Assembly: GCF_937770335.1 (NCBI RefSeq)
Contig: NZ_CALJHY010000016.1
Coordinates: 1 to 64,000, forward strand
Length of the DNA stretch: 64,000 nt
Reading direction: 5' to 3'
Origin: an uncultured Glaciecola sp.
Lineage (GTDB): Bacteria > Pseudomonadota > Gammaproteobacteria > Enterobacterales > Alteromonadaceae
The notes beneath the pieces are model-generated. The model was not told where the DNA came from. It worked only from the letters and a program-made list of their open reading frames with translations, and did no database searches. The position numbers and the translations under genes are program-made. This document shows positions 43,337 through 53,284 of this stretch, piece by piece (within the stretch, counting starts at the first letter, position 1; each line of letters opens with the position of its first letter).

Positions 43337-43790
43337 GTTTTATTTCCCTTAATATAAAATCAGGTATAGCTATTGGTTTCATTTTTACCAAATCAACACA
43401 AGCTACCCTGACCTCGGCGCTAACGAGTAGTTCTCTTTCAGTACTCATAGCATTTTTATTATTATTTTTATGTGTATTAGCAACATCTTTTACACGATAA
43501 GCGTGCTGCTTAAACAACATGCTTGCCTTCTTTAATTCTACAACTTGACAGCTAATACTCAACATATCATTGAACACCGCAGCTTTACTATTTTTCATAG
43601 TCAGGTCTATGACGACAAAACCGATGGATTGTTCCAATAAACTTTGTTGTTCTATGCCTAAATTTCTTAACCACTCGGTACGCGCACGCTCCATAAATTT
43701 CAAATAGTTCGCATGATAAACCAGCCCGCCGGCATCCGTGTCTTCATAATATACCCGAATAGGCACAGAAAAAATTTCCTTATTTGACAA
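43326..43790 (-). CDS. ybgC: Acyl-CoA thioesterase YbgC (hotdog fold)
   Basis: Hydrolyses acyl-CoA or acyl-ACP, and is the first gene of the Tol-Pal operon. 154 residues. Hotdog-fold signature [24 protein letters not shown] with catalytic Asp20. The basic C-terminal tail has an unusual run KNNNKNA around residues 115-120 that other YbgC proteins need not have. Confidence 0.94.
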   Translation of the reverse strand: MSNKEIFSVPIRVYYEDTDAGGLVYHANYLKFMERARTEWLRNLGIEQQSLLEQSIGFVVIDLTMKNSKAAVFNDMLSISCQVVELKKASMLFKQHAYRVKDVANTHKNNNKNAMSTERELLVSAEVRVACVDLVKMKPIAIPDFILREIKRDV

Positions 43791-43972
43791 AAAACGGTTC
43801 CTTTTAGGTTAGATTTTATATAGCAAAGCGAACACAATCATGAATTGATATAACTCATAGTAAATACGAATATGATCATAGTAAGGCCGCATATAGTATC
43901 GAATTTAAAGGAATAAAACACAACACAAATATTGGATTAGAAAAACTAATCTAAAAGTAGAATTTTTCTAGC

Positions 43973-44000
43973 TTGATATCTCATCGGCTCTGTCTATAAT
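43973..44000 (+). promoter_or_regulatory. Strong sigma-70-type promoter
   Basis: TTGATA at 43973-43978 and TATAAT at 43995-44000 with a 16-bp spacer. Transcription should start about 44007. Confidence 0.75.
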
Positions 44001-44006
44001 GCAATT

Positions 44007-44116
44007 CACTAATTAGTTGTTACAACTTAGTTGTGTAGCTTTTATGTGTTCCCTGACAACGGTTTTTCTTCCGTCTTACTTGTTGTTTTGCCCATGCATT
44101 GCATGGGCTTTTTTTT
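44007..44116 (+). ncRNA. Candidate small RNA (about 110 nt)
   Basis: A consensus promoter feeds a unit ending in the perfect terminator GCCCATGC-ATT-GCATGGGC (44090-44108) and eight T. No ribosome site or reading frame of note lies in it. It contains GTTGTTACAACTTAGTTG near its 5' end and CGGTTTTTCTTCCG in the middle. No matching known RNA family comes to mind. It stands alone between convergent-free ybgC and ruvB genes, both reading left. Confidence 0.6.
44090..44116 (+). terminator. Intrinsic terminator of the small RNA
   Basis: 8-bp perfect stem GCCCATGC/GCATGGGC, 3-base loop, T8. Confidence 0.85.
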
Positions 44117-44138
44117 GCCTAAAATAGCTGATTGCTAT

Positions 44139-45149
44139 CTAATCAATTTTTGGCATGATTAAACCAAAATGTAAATACGCATGCTGTGTTGCAATTCTCC
44201 CGCGAGGAGTGCGCTGTAAGAAGCCTTGCTGAATTAAATACGGCTCAATAACGTCTTCTATCGTTTCTTTCTCTTCACCTATGGCCGCTGCGATATTATC
44301 AAGCCCTACCGGACCACCCATAAACTTCTCAATAATGGCTAGCAATAATTTGCGGTCCATGAAATCAAAGCCTTTATTATCCACATCAAGCATATTAAGC
44401 GCTTTGCCTGCTACATCGGCGTTAATATTACCGTCGGCTTTAATTTCAGCATAGTCCCTGACTCTGCGCAATAATCGGTTAGCTATTCGAGGCGTACCGC
44501 GTGAGCGCTTAGCCATTTCGAACGCCCCTTCTTTGTCTATACTTAAATTTAAATAAGAAGCGCTGCGCTGAATAATATCGGTCAAATCGGTTACGTTATA
44601 AAACTCTAAACGCTGCACAATACCAAAGCGGTCTCGTAACGGAGATGTCAGTGAGCCCGCTCTTGTAGTGGCACCTATCAATGTAAACGGTGGAAGGTCG
44701 AGCTTAATGCTACGCGCTGCTGGGCCTTCACCAATCATGATATCAAGTTGATAGTCTTCCATCGCTGGATACAGAATTTCTTCGACAACAGGGCTTAAAC
44801 GGTGAATTTCATCTATAAACAATACGTCATTTTCTTCAAGGTTCGTAAGCAGTGCAGCAAGATCACCGGCTTTTTCAAGCACTGGACCAGAAGTCGTTTT
44901 TATGTTCACTCCCATTTCGTTCGCAACAATATTTGCCAATGTTGTTTTACCTAAGCCTGGCGGGCCGAATATAAGTAAATGGTCAAGGGCATCATTACGC
45001 TTTCTGGCTGCTTGAATGAAAATTTCCATTTGTTCACAAACATGATCTTGACCGGTGTAATCACTGAGCATTTTGGGTCGAATGGCACGGTCGATAACTT
45101 CATCTTCCGGATCAGCAATGGCTTGTATTAAGCGATCAGCTTCAATCAT
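44139..45149 (-). CDS. ruvB: Holliday junction branch-migration ATPase RuvB
   Basis: Hexameric AAA+ motor of RuvABC. 336 residues with Walker [10 protein letters not shown] at 58-66, Walker B FIDEIHRL, sensor 1 IGATTRAG and the C-terminal winged helix ([17 protein letters not shown]). It is the last gene of the ruvCAB run, with 93 bp between ruvA and ruvB. Confidence 0.97.
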   Translation of the reverse strand: MIEADRLIQAIADPEDEVIDRAIRPKMLSDYTGQDHVCEQMEIFIQAARKRNDALDHLLIFGPPGLGKTTLANIVANEMGVNIKTTSGPVLEKAGDLAALLTNLEENDVLFIDEIHRLSPVVEEILYPAMEDYQLDIMIGEGPAARSIKLDLPPFTLIGATTRAGSLTSPLRDRFGIVQRLEFYNVTDLTDIIQRSASYLNLSIDKEGAFEMAKRSRGTPRIANRLLRRVRDYAEIKADGNINADVAGKALNMLDVDNKGFDFMDRKLLLAIIEKFMGGPVGLDNIAAAIGEEKETIEDVIEPYLIQQGFLQRTPRGRIATQHAYLHFGLIMPKID

Positions 45150-45242
45150 AACGACTCCCTGCTTTGTTGTATTCTTTGTGGATGAAGAATGACGAGGATG
45201 TGCGTCATAAAATAGTCAGAATGTATATTAATCATCATACGG

Positions 45243-45872
45243 TTAAACCATCGCCTTGAGTGATTCTCTAATCGCTTGCTCACTTGTCATACCTTCAGTA
45301 TAAACCTGCTTTATAACCCTCTCAGCCTGAACAGGCTTATAACCTAATGCAAGCAAAGCACTTAAGGCCTCATTTTTAGCATGCGCGTCGCCTCGCAATG
45401 AAGGACGTTGAATAGAACTATTTGGTGTGGCTGGCCCCGAGGCATCAAAATGCGTATCGGTGCGTGAAAGTTTTTCTAATTTGTCTTTTAATTCGACAAC
45501 TAAACGCTCAGCGGTTTTCTTACCTACGCCGGGAAGCTTAACTAAATTTGAGATATCTTCATGAATAACGCATTGCACAAAATCTTGCGCCGACATACCG
45601 GATAAAATGGTACACGCAAGTTTAGGACCGACACCGTTGGCTTTTATGAGTTCTCGAAACAAGGCGCGCTCTGAGGTATCTGAAAAACCAAAAAGTAATT
45701 GTGCGTCTTCACGCACAATGAAGTGAGTATAAATAGTAGCCACTTCACCTATATTAGGAAGCTGATAGAAACTGGTCATCGGCAATTGAATCTCATAGCC
45801 CACACCGTTCACATCCACTAAGACATCGGGTGGTGTTTTATCGATTAACGTACCTTTAATTCTGCCGATCAT
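45243..45872 (-). CDS. ruvA: Holliday junction branch-migration protein RuvA
   Basis: Tetrameric DNA-binding subunit of RuvABC. 209 residues: OB domain at the start ([28 protein letters not shown]), two helix-hairpin-helix motifs ([35 protein letters not shown]) and the C-terminal RuvB-binding domain ([19 protein letters not shown]). It follows ruvC by 21 bp. Confidence 0.97.
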   Translation of the reverse strand: MIGRIKGTLIDKTPPDVLVDVNGVGYEIQLPMTSFYQLPNIGEVATIYTHFIVREDAQLLFGFSDTSERALFRELIKANGVGPKLACTILSGMSAQDFVQCVIHEDISNLVKLPGVGKKTAERLVVELKDKLEKLSRTDTHFDASGPATPNSSIQRPSLRGDAHAKNEALSALLALGYKPVQAERVIKQVYTEGMTSEQAIRESLKAMV

Positions 45873-45893
45873 CGGATTGCTGCCCTGCCTTCT

Positions 45894-46430
45894 TTATCTT
45901 CTTAAGCGACCGCGTACGATCTTCGAAATTTTACCTGTCGTTTTGCCTGACATTTTAATTAGGCTTTGCGATGTATGAATATGACATAAAGCAACGGCCA
46001 ATGCATCAGCCGCGTCAGCCTGAGGTGTAGCGTTTAATTTTAATAAGGTCATTACCATATGCTGAACTTGGCTTTTATCTGCTCCGCCCGTTCCCACTAC
46101 CGATTGTTTAATTTGGCGTGCTGAATATTCTGCAACTGGTAGGTCGAAGTTGGTCGCAGCTACAATTGCGGCCCCGCGCGCCTGACCCAGTTTAAGCGCT
46201 GAATCTGGGTTCTTTGCCATAAACACTTGCTCTATCGCAAATTCGGTAGGAGCAAACTGGGTAATAATTTCACTAACGCTGTCAAAAATACGCTTCAAAC
46301 GAATGGAGAGTTCGTCATGCGTTAAGCGAATACATCCGCTGCCTAAATAGCTCACCTTGCCACCAGTTAATTTAATAACGCCGTAGCCTGTAATCCTTGA
46401 ACCTGGGTCTATCCCTAAAATGATGCTCAT
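45894..46430 (-). CDS. ruvC: Crossover junction endodeoxyribonuclease RuvC
   Basis: Resolves Holliday junctions. 178 residues. The acidic catalytic residues are found in [12 protein letters not shown] (Asp7), FAIEQVFM (Glu66 area) and [14 protein letters not shown] (Asp139, Asp142). The C-terminal tail [12 protein letters not shown] is basic. It starts 3 bp after nudB. Confidence 0.97.
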   Translation of the reverse strand: MSIILGIDPGSRITGYGVIKLTGGKVSYLGSGCIRLTHDELSIRLKRIFDSVSEIITQFAPTEFAIEQVFMAKNPDSALKLGQARGAAIVAATNFDLPVAEYSARQIKQSVVGTGGADKSQVQHMVMTLLKLNATPQADAADALAVALCHIHTSQSLIKMSGKTTGKISKIVRGRLRR

Positions 46431-46433
46431 AAT

Positions 46434-46868
46434 TTAATCCGGGACAAACTGGGCAATCGCATCTCGGTTGGTTTTTGACCAAACTCTTTGCATTGCATCT
46501 TGTTTGCTTGTCCAATTGAAAGCGGTGTGTTCAGTTAACACTATAGGCAGACCAGCTGGCACTTTAACGCTAAATACATACTCATTATTAAATTCAGAAC
46601 CTGGCGGATATCTGTATAACCATTCCAGGCGAATTTTATATTGATTCATGAGTCGACAATCTATTATTGGATGAGTCGATTTTGACAATACAATTCCGGT
46701 CTCTTCAGCCAACTCGCGATAGGCTGCGTTTAAGGGTATTTCTCCCTGCTCAATAGTGCCGGTTACCGATTGCCAAAAATCAGCATCATCATCACGCTGC
46801 ATAATCAGCACTTGTTTGTTCTCATCTCTGATCACAACCAGTACTGATTCTGTGCGTTTTAGTTGCAT
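46434..46868 (-). CDS. nudB: Dihydroneopterin triphosphate diphosphatase
   Basis: Nudix hydrolase of folate synthesis, removing pyrophosphate from dihydroneopterin triphosphate. 144 residues with the Nudix box GTIEQGEIPLNAAYRELAEETGI. Position between aspS and ruvC is the usual one (here without yebC). 4 bp after aspS. Confidence 0.93.
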   Translation of the reverse strand: MQLKRTESVLVVIRDENKQVLIMQRDDDADFWQSVTGTIEQGEIPLNAAYRELAEETGIVLSKSTHPIIDCRLMNQYKIRLEWLYRYPPGSEFNNEYVFSVKVPAGLPIVLTEHTAFNWTSKQDAMQRVWSKTNRDAIAQFVPD

Positions 46869-46872
46869 GGCT

Positions 46873-48660
46873 TTATTCAGCGTCCTTATCTGACTTTTTA
46901 GTGTCCGTTTTAATTACCGTGGCAATTGACAGCTCAGCCAATTGTGCTGGACTTGCAAAACCAGGAGCATTGGTTAATGGGCAAGCTGCTGTTGTCGTTT
47001 TAGGAAATGCCATTACGTCACGAATTGAATCCGCTCCGGTCATTAGCATAACCATTCTGTCTAAACCAAAAGCGAGCCCAGCATGCGGTGGCGCTCCATA
47101 GCGCAATGCTTCTAATAAGAAACCAAACTTTTCATTCGCTTCTTCGTCCGTGATACCCAGTAGTTTAAAGACTGTTGCCTGCATATCCATGTTATGAATA
47201 CGAACCGAACCACCACCTAGCTCAACGCCATTAAGCACCATGTCATAAGCATTCGACAAGGCCTCTGCCGGATTCGCTTTTAGTGCTTCAATATCGCTAT
47301 CACGAGGTGCCGTAAACGGATGATGTAGCGCATATAATTGGCCATCAGCTTCTTCGAACATTGGGAAATCAACGACCCATAATGGACGCCAATCGCCTTG
47401 TAATAAATCGAAGTCTTCGCCTAATTTCAAGCGCAAGGCACCCATTGCATCGGTAGCAACAGTTTTGCTGTCAGCGCCAAACAATAGAATGTCACCGGTT
47501 TGTGCACCCGTTCTTTCTAGTAAAGCGCTGATGCTGGCTTCATCGAAAAACTTAAGGATAGGCGATTGCAAACCTTCAAGACCATTGCTGAGATCATTAA
47601 CCTTAAGCCATGCCAAGCCTTTAGCTCCGTAAATACCAACAAACTTACCGTAATCATCAATTTGCTTGCGCGATAATGTGGCGCCACCAGGCACTCGAAT
47701 TGCCGCTACACGACCTTTTACATCGTTTGCTGGACCGCTGAATACTTTAAAATCGCTGTCTTTTACAATGTCATCTATGTCGACTAATTCAAGTGGGTTA
47801 CGCAAGTCAGGCTTATCACTACCAAAGCGCTGCATCGCTTCTGCATAACTCATTGTTGGGAAGTCACCTAAATCAACGTTAAGCAATTGAGAAAAAAGTG
47901 AACTCATCATTTTTTCTGTAATTGCCATGACATCCTCTGCTTCCAGGAAAGTTGTCTCTATATCTATCTGGGTAAATTCAGGCTGGCGATCAGCTCGTAA
48001 ATCTTCATCACGGAAGCACTTTACAATTTGATAATATTTGTCCATACCCGACATCATCAGTAATTGTTTAAACAATTGTGGTGACTGTGGTAATGCGAAA
48101 AACTGACCTTTATGTGTGCGACTTGGCACTAAATAGTCGCGCGCACCTTCTGGTGTCGCCTTAGTCAAGATAGGAGTTTCGATATCAAGGAAACCACCAT
48201 CTTCAAGGAAACGTCTAACAGCTGCAGTTACTTTGGAGCGGAAAACCAGACGTTGAGTCATCAAAGGACGACGTAAATCTAAGTAGCGATATTTTAAACG
48301 CTGCTCTTCCGAGTTATCTTGGTTCCAGTCAAGTGGCAGCGCCGGTGCGCTATTAAAAATTGATAACTCTCTGCCAAGTATTTCAATTTCGCCAGTTTTC
48401 ATGTCTTTGTTTATTTGTGAATCTGGACGCATACGCACGGAACCCGTAATAGCGACACAGAATTCGTTACGCAAAGTGGAAGCAAGTTCGAAGGTTGCAG
48501 CCGTGTCTGGGTCGATAACAACCTGCACAATGCCTTCACGATCCCGTAAATCGATAAAAATCACACCGCCCAAATCACGTCTTTTGTTCACCCAACCATA
48601 AAGTGTGACTTCTTTGCCGGCATAACTTACATCAATATTTCCACAGTAATCTGTGCGCAT
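46873..48660 (-). CDS. aspS: Aspartyl-tRNA synthetase
   Basis: Class II aminoacyl-tRNA synthetase, 595 residues, bacterial type with an N-terminal OB fold ([38 protein letters not shown] cut here), motif 2 [18 protein letters not shown], a GAD domain in the middle and motif 3 [13 protein letters not shown]. First gene of the aspS-nudB-ruvC-ruvA-ruvB run. The C-terminus has an extra [10 protein letters not shown] tail. Confidence 0.98.
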   Translation of the reverse strand: MRTDYCGNIDVSYAGKEVTLYGWVNKRRDLGGVIFIDLRDREGIVQVVIDPDTAATFELASTLRNEFCVAITGSVRMRPDSQINKDMKTGEIEILGRELSIFNSAPALPLDWNQDNSEEQRLKYRYLDLRRPLMTQRLVFRSKVTAAVRRFLEDGGFLDIETPILTKATPEGARDYLVPSRTHKGQFFALPQSPQLFKQLLMMSGMDKYYQIVKCFRDEDLRADRQPEFTQIDIETTFLEAEDVMAITEKMMSSLFSQLLNVDLGDFPTMSYAEAMQRFGSDKPDLRNPLELVDIDDIVKDSDFKVFSGPANDVKGRVAAIRVPGGATLSRKQIDDYGKFVGIYGAKGLAWLKVNDLSNGLEGLQSPILKFFDEASISALLERTGAQTGDILLFGADSKTVATDAMGALRLKLGEDFDLLQGDWRPLWVVDFPMFEEADGQLYALHHPFTAPRDSDIEALKANPAEALSNAYDMVLNGVELGGGSVRIHNMDMQATVFKLLGITDEEANEKFGFLLEALRYGAPPHAGLAFGLDRMVMLMTGADSIRDVMAFPKTTTAACPLTNAPGFASPAQLAELSIATVIKTDTKKSDKDAE

Positions 48661-49012
48661 AAACTTAATCCCAATAGTGCTATGTTTGTTTTGTATTTTG
48701 TAATATTAACGTTACTTGAAGTTTCCTGTTCACTGTTGATAGATGACAGGGAGAGCAAACGCTAATCTGAATTATGTCAGGCTTCTATATTGAAGCTACT
48801 GAAAGAGCGAAATTATAAACTAAACAATGCGGATTCTAAACGACTGAATGAATATATTCGGTAACTAATTAGGGGAATAGGTAAGTTAATCTGTCATTAG
48901 GTCATCAATTCAGCATGGCTAGACAAGATGGCTTGTCACAAAACAGATTAATGCGGTTCGACAATCCTATGTCTTTGTTACGAAGGCTGCTCCAGCAATA
49001 CCCGCTCGATGA
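48661..49012. other. 352-bp gap between aspS and the ferric transporter operon
   Basis: Upstream region of aspS and downstream end of fbpC. Contains a weak inverted repeat around GCTTCTATATTGAAGC; nothing else recognised. Confidence 0.4.
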
Positions 49013-50104
49013 TCAATTCGGAAAGCAAATCACGTGCTCTACTTCTAAGTGAATACCAAACGACTCACCTAGTTTATGGTCATGGTGGCTAGGCGCTAAG
49101 CACAGCAGCGGTTCGGTATCATTCAAAGACAATCGATACAATATGTGAGCACCACGAAATGAGCGCCCTACCACCTTGGCTTTTAAGACGCTTTCGTCCT
49201 GATGTCTTAAATCATCAGGCCTGACTAGCATTTTAGCAGTATCACCCGCTTTAAATGTGCCGTTGACTATGTACTCTTCAGGAAGAAGAAAGCGGCCTAA
49301 CTGTGTTTCAAGCCAAAGAAGCTTGTCGTCGCTAGGTTCGATTGTACTTCCCGTATCATTTTCATAAGCCACTACTTTGACTGGAATAAAAACACCTTCA
49401 CCTACAAAATCGGCAATAAACTCGGTTGCGGGTTCGTGATACAAATCGTAAGCCGTGCCCCACTGTTGACATTGTTCATCGTGCAGGACGCCTATTTTAT
49501 CAGCCATCGCAAACGCTTCTGTTTGATCATGCGTAATCAACAATGCGGTTATATTTTGTTGCTTAATAATATGGCGAATTTCACTAGAAAGGCGCTCTCT
49601 TAAGTCTGGATCCAAACTTGAAAAGGGCTCATCCAGCAGCAACAAATCAGGTTTAGGAGCAATAGCTCTTGCAATAGCAACGCGCTGTTGCTGCCCGCCG
49701 GATAGTTCATGCGGGTATTTCGTTTTAACGTCGTTCAGACCAACTAGCTCGACAGCTTGTTCAGCGAGTTTATGTGCTTCTGATCTTGATAATTTACTCA
49801 AACCATAAGCAACGTTTTTAAGCACGCTCAGGTGTGGAAATAGAGCGAAATCCTGAAATACCACACCAATTCTGCGTTTCGCCACCGGCATTTGCTGTTT
49901 AGCATCACTAACTACAATATCATTAATACTAATACTGCCTGCCTGCACAGACTTAAAGCCTGCAATTGCACGTAACAGCGTAGTTTTACCACAACCTGAG
50001 GGCCCTAAAATGCAGCCTATTTCACCCTGCTGCAATGAAATTGTCAGGTTTTGTAGCACTTTTTGTGTGCCGTAACTTAACGATAGATTATTTATATCAA
50101 GCAT
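49013..50104 (-). CDS. fbpC: Ferric iron ABC transporter, ATP-binding protein
   Basis: 363 residues. Walker A GPSGCGKTT at 34-42, signature LSGGQQQRV, Walker B LLLLDEPFSSLDP. A C-terminal regulatory/TOBE-like extension (from about 235) is as in FbpC/FutC. It overlaps the permease by 8 bp at its start. Confidence 0.94.
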   Translation of the reverse strand: MLDINNLSLSYGTQKVLQNLTISLQQGEIGCILGPSGCGKTTLLRAIAGFKSVQAGSISINDIVVSDAKQQMPVAKRRIGVVFQDFALFPHLSVLKNVAYGLSKLSRSEAHKLAEQAVELVGLNDVKTKYPHELSGGQQQRVAIARAIAPKPDLLLLDEPFSSLDPDLRERLSSEIRHIIKQQNITALLITHDQTEAFAMADKIGVLHDEQCQQWGTAYDLYHEPATEFIADFVGEGVFIPVKVVAYENDTGSTIEPSDDKLLWLETQLGRFLLPEEYIVNGTFKAGDTAKMLVRPDDLRHQDESVLKAKVVGRSFRGAHILYRLSLNDTEPLLCLAPSHHDHKLGESFGIHLEVEHVICFPN

Positions 50105-51761
50105 TTTTTCGGTCTATTCCATCCAGCGTTCTGGTTAGTATGATAACAGGCAAAATGCCTACTAAAACGATCGTAATTGACGGTAGTGCTGCGTCAATCA
50201 GACGCTCATCTGAGGCTAATTCAAAAGCTTTAACTGCCAAGGTATTGAAATTAAAAGGCCGCAGCACGAGTGTCGCAGGTAGCTCTTTGAGTATATCGAC
50301 AAATACAAGTAGGCCAGCACTCAAGATACTCGCCTTTAATAACGGGATATGTATTCTGAACAGACGCTGTAATGGCGAATCACCTAATACTTTTGAGGCT
50401 TCATCCATACTGGGCTTGATACGTTGAATCCCTGCCTCAGTATTGTTTAAGGCAACACTCATAAAACGAACAGCATACGCGAAGATGAGCGCGAACACGG
50501 TACCGGAGAATACCAAGCCGGGCTGAAAATCAAACCACATATTGGTAAATACATTGAGTTTCATATCTAACCACCCAAGAGGAACTAATACACCAATGGC
50601 GATGACGGTACCCGGAAGAGCATATCCCAGCGATACTAACTGAATAAATCCACTGACTGTTTTAGAGGGATGTAGCCGCTTTGCATAACTAAATAACAAT
50701 GCCATGGCGACAATAACCACAGACCCTATGCTTGCCAACATCGCCGAATTTATAACGTATTCAGGATAATCAGCCAGATTCGATAAATCTGAAAAACTTA
50801 ATGTCCAAGTCGCTAATTGTACAAACGGAATAATAAAACCAAATGCCACAGGTAAGATACACAGCAAAAATATAAATACGCCATTAAGCCCTTTTACTGG
50901 TTTGGGCTGCGCTGATTTACCTTGCCTAGATGAATAGTTTTGCGAGTCTCGTCTACTCATTCTTTCTATCATTATCAAAATGAAAACAAACAAACACAGG
51001 AAACCTGACAGCTGGGAAGCAGCCTTGATATCGCCCATACCAAACCAAGTCCGGTAGATACCTGTAGTGAAAGTACTAACACCAAAATACTCAACCGTAC
51101 CGAAATCAGCGAGCGCTTCCATCATAGCTAAAGCTGCCCCCGTCATAATTGCAGGACGAGCCAGAGGTAGTGCGACTTTAAAGAAGTGCTTTAGGGGGGA
51201 AACCCCAGCAAGTTGACTTACTTCACGGTATTTTTGCGACTGCTCAGAAAAAGCCGTTCTAGCAAGAATATATACGTATGGGTAAAGCACTAACGACATT
51301 AGTATGATGGCACCCGACAACGATCTCACTTCTGGAAACCAATAGTCTTGTGCGGTTAAATCGAATGTATCGCGGATCAGGATTTGTATAGGCCCAGCAA
51401 AATCGAGTAAGCCGGTGTAGGTATAGGCAATGATATATGCTGGCATGGCCAGTGGCAGTAATACCATCCACTGAATTAATCGACGGCCATAAAAATCGTA
51501 ATTAACAATTAGCCACGCTAGGTACGTGCCCAATAGTGTGGCGCCGGAGCCAACACCAAAAGCAAGAATTACGCTATTACTTATATATTTGGGAAGAACC
51601 GTGGTAGAAAGATGCTGCCAAATGGCATTATCCCAATAAAAAAAACTGAAAAATATAACAAAAATTGGCAAGCCTAATAAAAGACCCGCCAAAACTGAAT
51701 ATACTGTAAAGGCAGAACCTTTAAATGCCGTTTTTATCAATCGATTAACGCCAACCCGCAC
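50097..51761 (-). CDS. fbpB: Ferric iron ABC transporter, double permease
   Basis: 554 residues, two fused permease halves with about 12 membrane helices, each with a coupling EAA-loop (SQLAGVSPLKHFFKVALPLARPA; SKVLGDSPLQRLFRIHIPLL). Typical of the FbpB/SfuB type. Overlaps the binding-protein gene by 17 bp on its upstream side and fbpC by 8 bp on its downstream side. Confidence 0.95.
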   Translation of the reverse strand: MRVGVNRLIKTAFKGSAFTVYSVLAGLLLGLPIFVIFFSFFYWDNAIWQHLSTTVLPKYISNSVILAFGVGSGATLLGTYLAWLIVNYDFYGRRLIQWMVLLPLAMPAYIIAYTYTGLLDFAGPIQILIRDTFDLTAQDYWFPEVRSLSGAIILMSLVLYPYVYILARTAFSEQSQKYREVSQLAGVSPLKHFFKVALPLARPAIMTGAALAMMEALADFGTVEYFGVSTFTTGIYRTWFGMGDIKAASQLSGFLCLFVFILIMIERMSRRDSQNYSSRQGKSAQPKPVKGLNGVFIFLLCILPVAFGFIIPFVQLATWTLSFSDLSNLADYPEYVINSAMLASIGSVVIVAMALLFSYAKRLHPSKTVSGFIQLVSLGYALPGTVIAIGVLVPLGWLDMKLNVFTNMWFDFQPGLVFSGTVFALIFAYAVRFMSVALNNTEAGIQRIKPSMDEASKVLGDSPLQRLFRIHIPLLKASILSAGLLVFVDILKELPATLVLRPFNFNTLAVKAFELASDERLIDAALPSITIVLVGILPVIILTRTLDGIDRKNA

Positions 51762-52764
51762 TGTCCATTAACATAAGCGCTTCTGCGTTGGTCTCACCCA
51801 CTTTTGATAATGATACTTCTTGGCCTTTAAATGTACCCATATTTTGTAGGGTCGGACTCCATTTTATGCCGTCTTTAACCGGATATTCATGATTTGTCTC
51901 AGCGTACCAAACCTGAGCCTCGTCCGATAACATAAAACCGATAAGTGCTTTAGCAGAAACTACATTTTTAGCATATTTGGCAATGCTTGCGCCTGAGATA
52001 TTAACGTGTGCTCCAATAGTTTCTTGGTCTGGCCAAAATACGGCTATTTGCTGAGCAGTTTGTCTAGTGGCTTCGTCTTCAGCATTCAACATACCCGCCA
52101 GGTAATAAGTGTTAGCAATCGCAATGTCACACTCACCAGCAACAACCGCTTTTATTTGGTCACGATCGCCACCCTTTGGTGTGCGCGCAAAATTAGCAAC
52201 AAGGCCTTTGGCCCATGCCAGCGTTTGTGCCTCACCTTGGGTTTGAATCATGCCTGAAATCATAGATTGATTATAGATATTGTTAGATGAACGAATGCAA
52301 ATCCGATTTTTCCATTCTCTATTGGTTAGTGCCTGCATGGTTGATAATGACGCGGGGTCAACGCGGCCTTTAGCATACATAATTGGGCGAGCTCGCAATG
52401 TAAGTGCCGTCCAATGCAAGTCTTCATCACGTAAATAGGCTGGTACATTTTTCAGAATGGTTTCATCAGCGTTGGCTTGAGTAACACCGAGTTTCTTTGC
52501 TCTCACCAAGCGACCAACATCAGTTGTTATAAGAACGTCTGCAGGACTAAACTGCCCTTCCGATTTCATTCTTGAAATTAATGCGTCAGCATCGCCCGTA
52601 ACCAAATTCACTTTGATGCCAGTTTGTTTACTAAAATCATTTAAAATGGGTTTAATCAACGCTTCTTTGCGCGCAGAGTACACATTAACTTCAGTACTGA
52701 CGCTGTGTGCAGAGAAAATAGCTAACGAAAATAATACGAACAAACGAGAAATACTTAAGGTCAC
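51745..52764 (-). CDS. fbpA: Ferric iron-binding periplasmic protein
   Basis: 339 residues with a Sec signal peptide (cleavage after HSVS near 23). Mature start EVNVYSARKEALI and the ligand tyrosines in the ANTYYLAGML stretch are as in FbpA/FutA. First gene of fbpABC, with a Fur-type box about 50 bp upstream. Confidence 0.95.
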   Translation of the reverse strand: MTLSISRLFVLFSLAIFSAHSVSTEVNVYSARKEALIKPILNDFSKQTGIKVNLVTGDADALISRMKSEGQFSPADVLITTDVGRLVRAKKLGVTQANADETILKNVPAYLRDEDLHWTALTLRARPIMYAKGRVDPASLSTMQALTNREWKNRICIRSSNNIYNQSMISGMIQTQGEAQTLAWAKGLVANFARTPKGGDRDQIKAVVAGECDIAIANTYYLAGMLNAEDEATRQTAQQIAVFWPDQETIGAHVNISGASIAKYAKNVVSAKALIGFMLSDEAQVWYAETNHEYPVKDGIKWSPTLQNMGTFKGQEVSLSKVGETNAEALMLMDSAGWR

Positions 52765-52814
52765 TTTTTTCCCTTTTCTTTAAACTTTTTGAATGAAGTA
52801 AATACATGTTAGTT

Positions 52815-52833
52815 GATAATAGTTCTCAATTGC
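52815..52833. promoter_or_regulatory. Fur-box-like sequence
   Basis: GATAATAGTTCTCAATTGC matches the 19-base Fur consensus at 12 positions and lies between divergent fbpA and yciH. It is well placed to repress fbpABC under iron. Confidence 0.55.
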
Positions 52834-52938
52834 AACTAGGGATCACAAAAATCGCTTTAATTGGCCTAAATAGCTTTGATTCGGTCCATAGGATATACTC
52901 AGAATACTTATTTGTGCTGAATATATGATTTTTATCGA

Positions 52939-53262
52939 ATGAATGATTCAAGATTAGTTTATTCGACCGATACAGGTAGAATAAAAGATAAAACCGTTAG
53001 CTTACAAAACACACCGAAAGGTGATGGTATTGTAAGAATACGAAAAGAAACTAAGGGCCGTAAAGGCAAAGGCATGAGTATTATCGACGGTCTCGAAATG
53101 AGCGAAGCTGATCTCAAAAAATTATGCACAGAGTTAAAAAAACAATGTGGTTGCGGTGGCGCGGTGAAGGAATTTAGCATCGAGATCCAAGGCGATGTGC
53201 GCGATAAACTTAAACAAATTTTAGAGACCAAAGGAAAGCGCGTCAAGTTAGCCGGCGGCTGA
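52939..53262 (+). CDS. yciH: YciH/SUI1 translation factor-like protein
   Basis: 107 residues, homologue of eIF1/SUI1; in E. coli YciH acts in the stress-time inhibition of translation initiation. The C-terminal GRKGKGMSIIDGLEM, KKLCTELKKQCGCGG and KLKQILETKGKRVKLAGG are typical. Followed by a two-receiver gene after 22 bp. Confidence 0.92.
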   Translation: MNDSRLVYSTDTGRIKDKTVSLQNTPKGDGIVRIRKETKGRKGKGMSIIDGLEMSEADLKKLCTELKKQCGCGGAVKEFSIEIQGDVRDKLKQILETKGKRVKLAGG

Positions 53263-53284
53263 AATTTTGAGAGATAACTGAGTA

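Larger units (their letters stand above)
43791..44138. other. Gap holding a small-RNA-like transcription unit
   Basis: Apart from the ybgC promoter region near its left end, this gap contains a complete promoter-to-terminator unit on the plus strand (43973-44116), listed separately. Confidence 0.6.

Noticed and set aside
44090-44108. Terminator of ruvB
   Set aside because: On the minus strand the hairpin is followed by A/C-rich sequence with no T-run; the T8 belongs to the plus strand.
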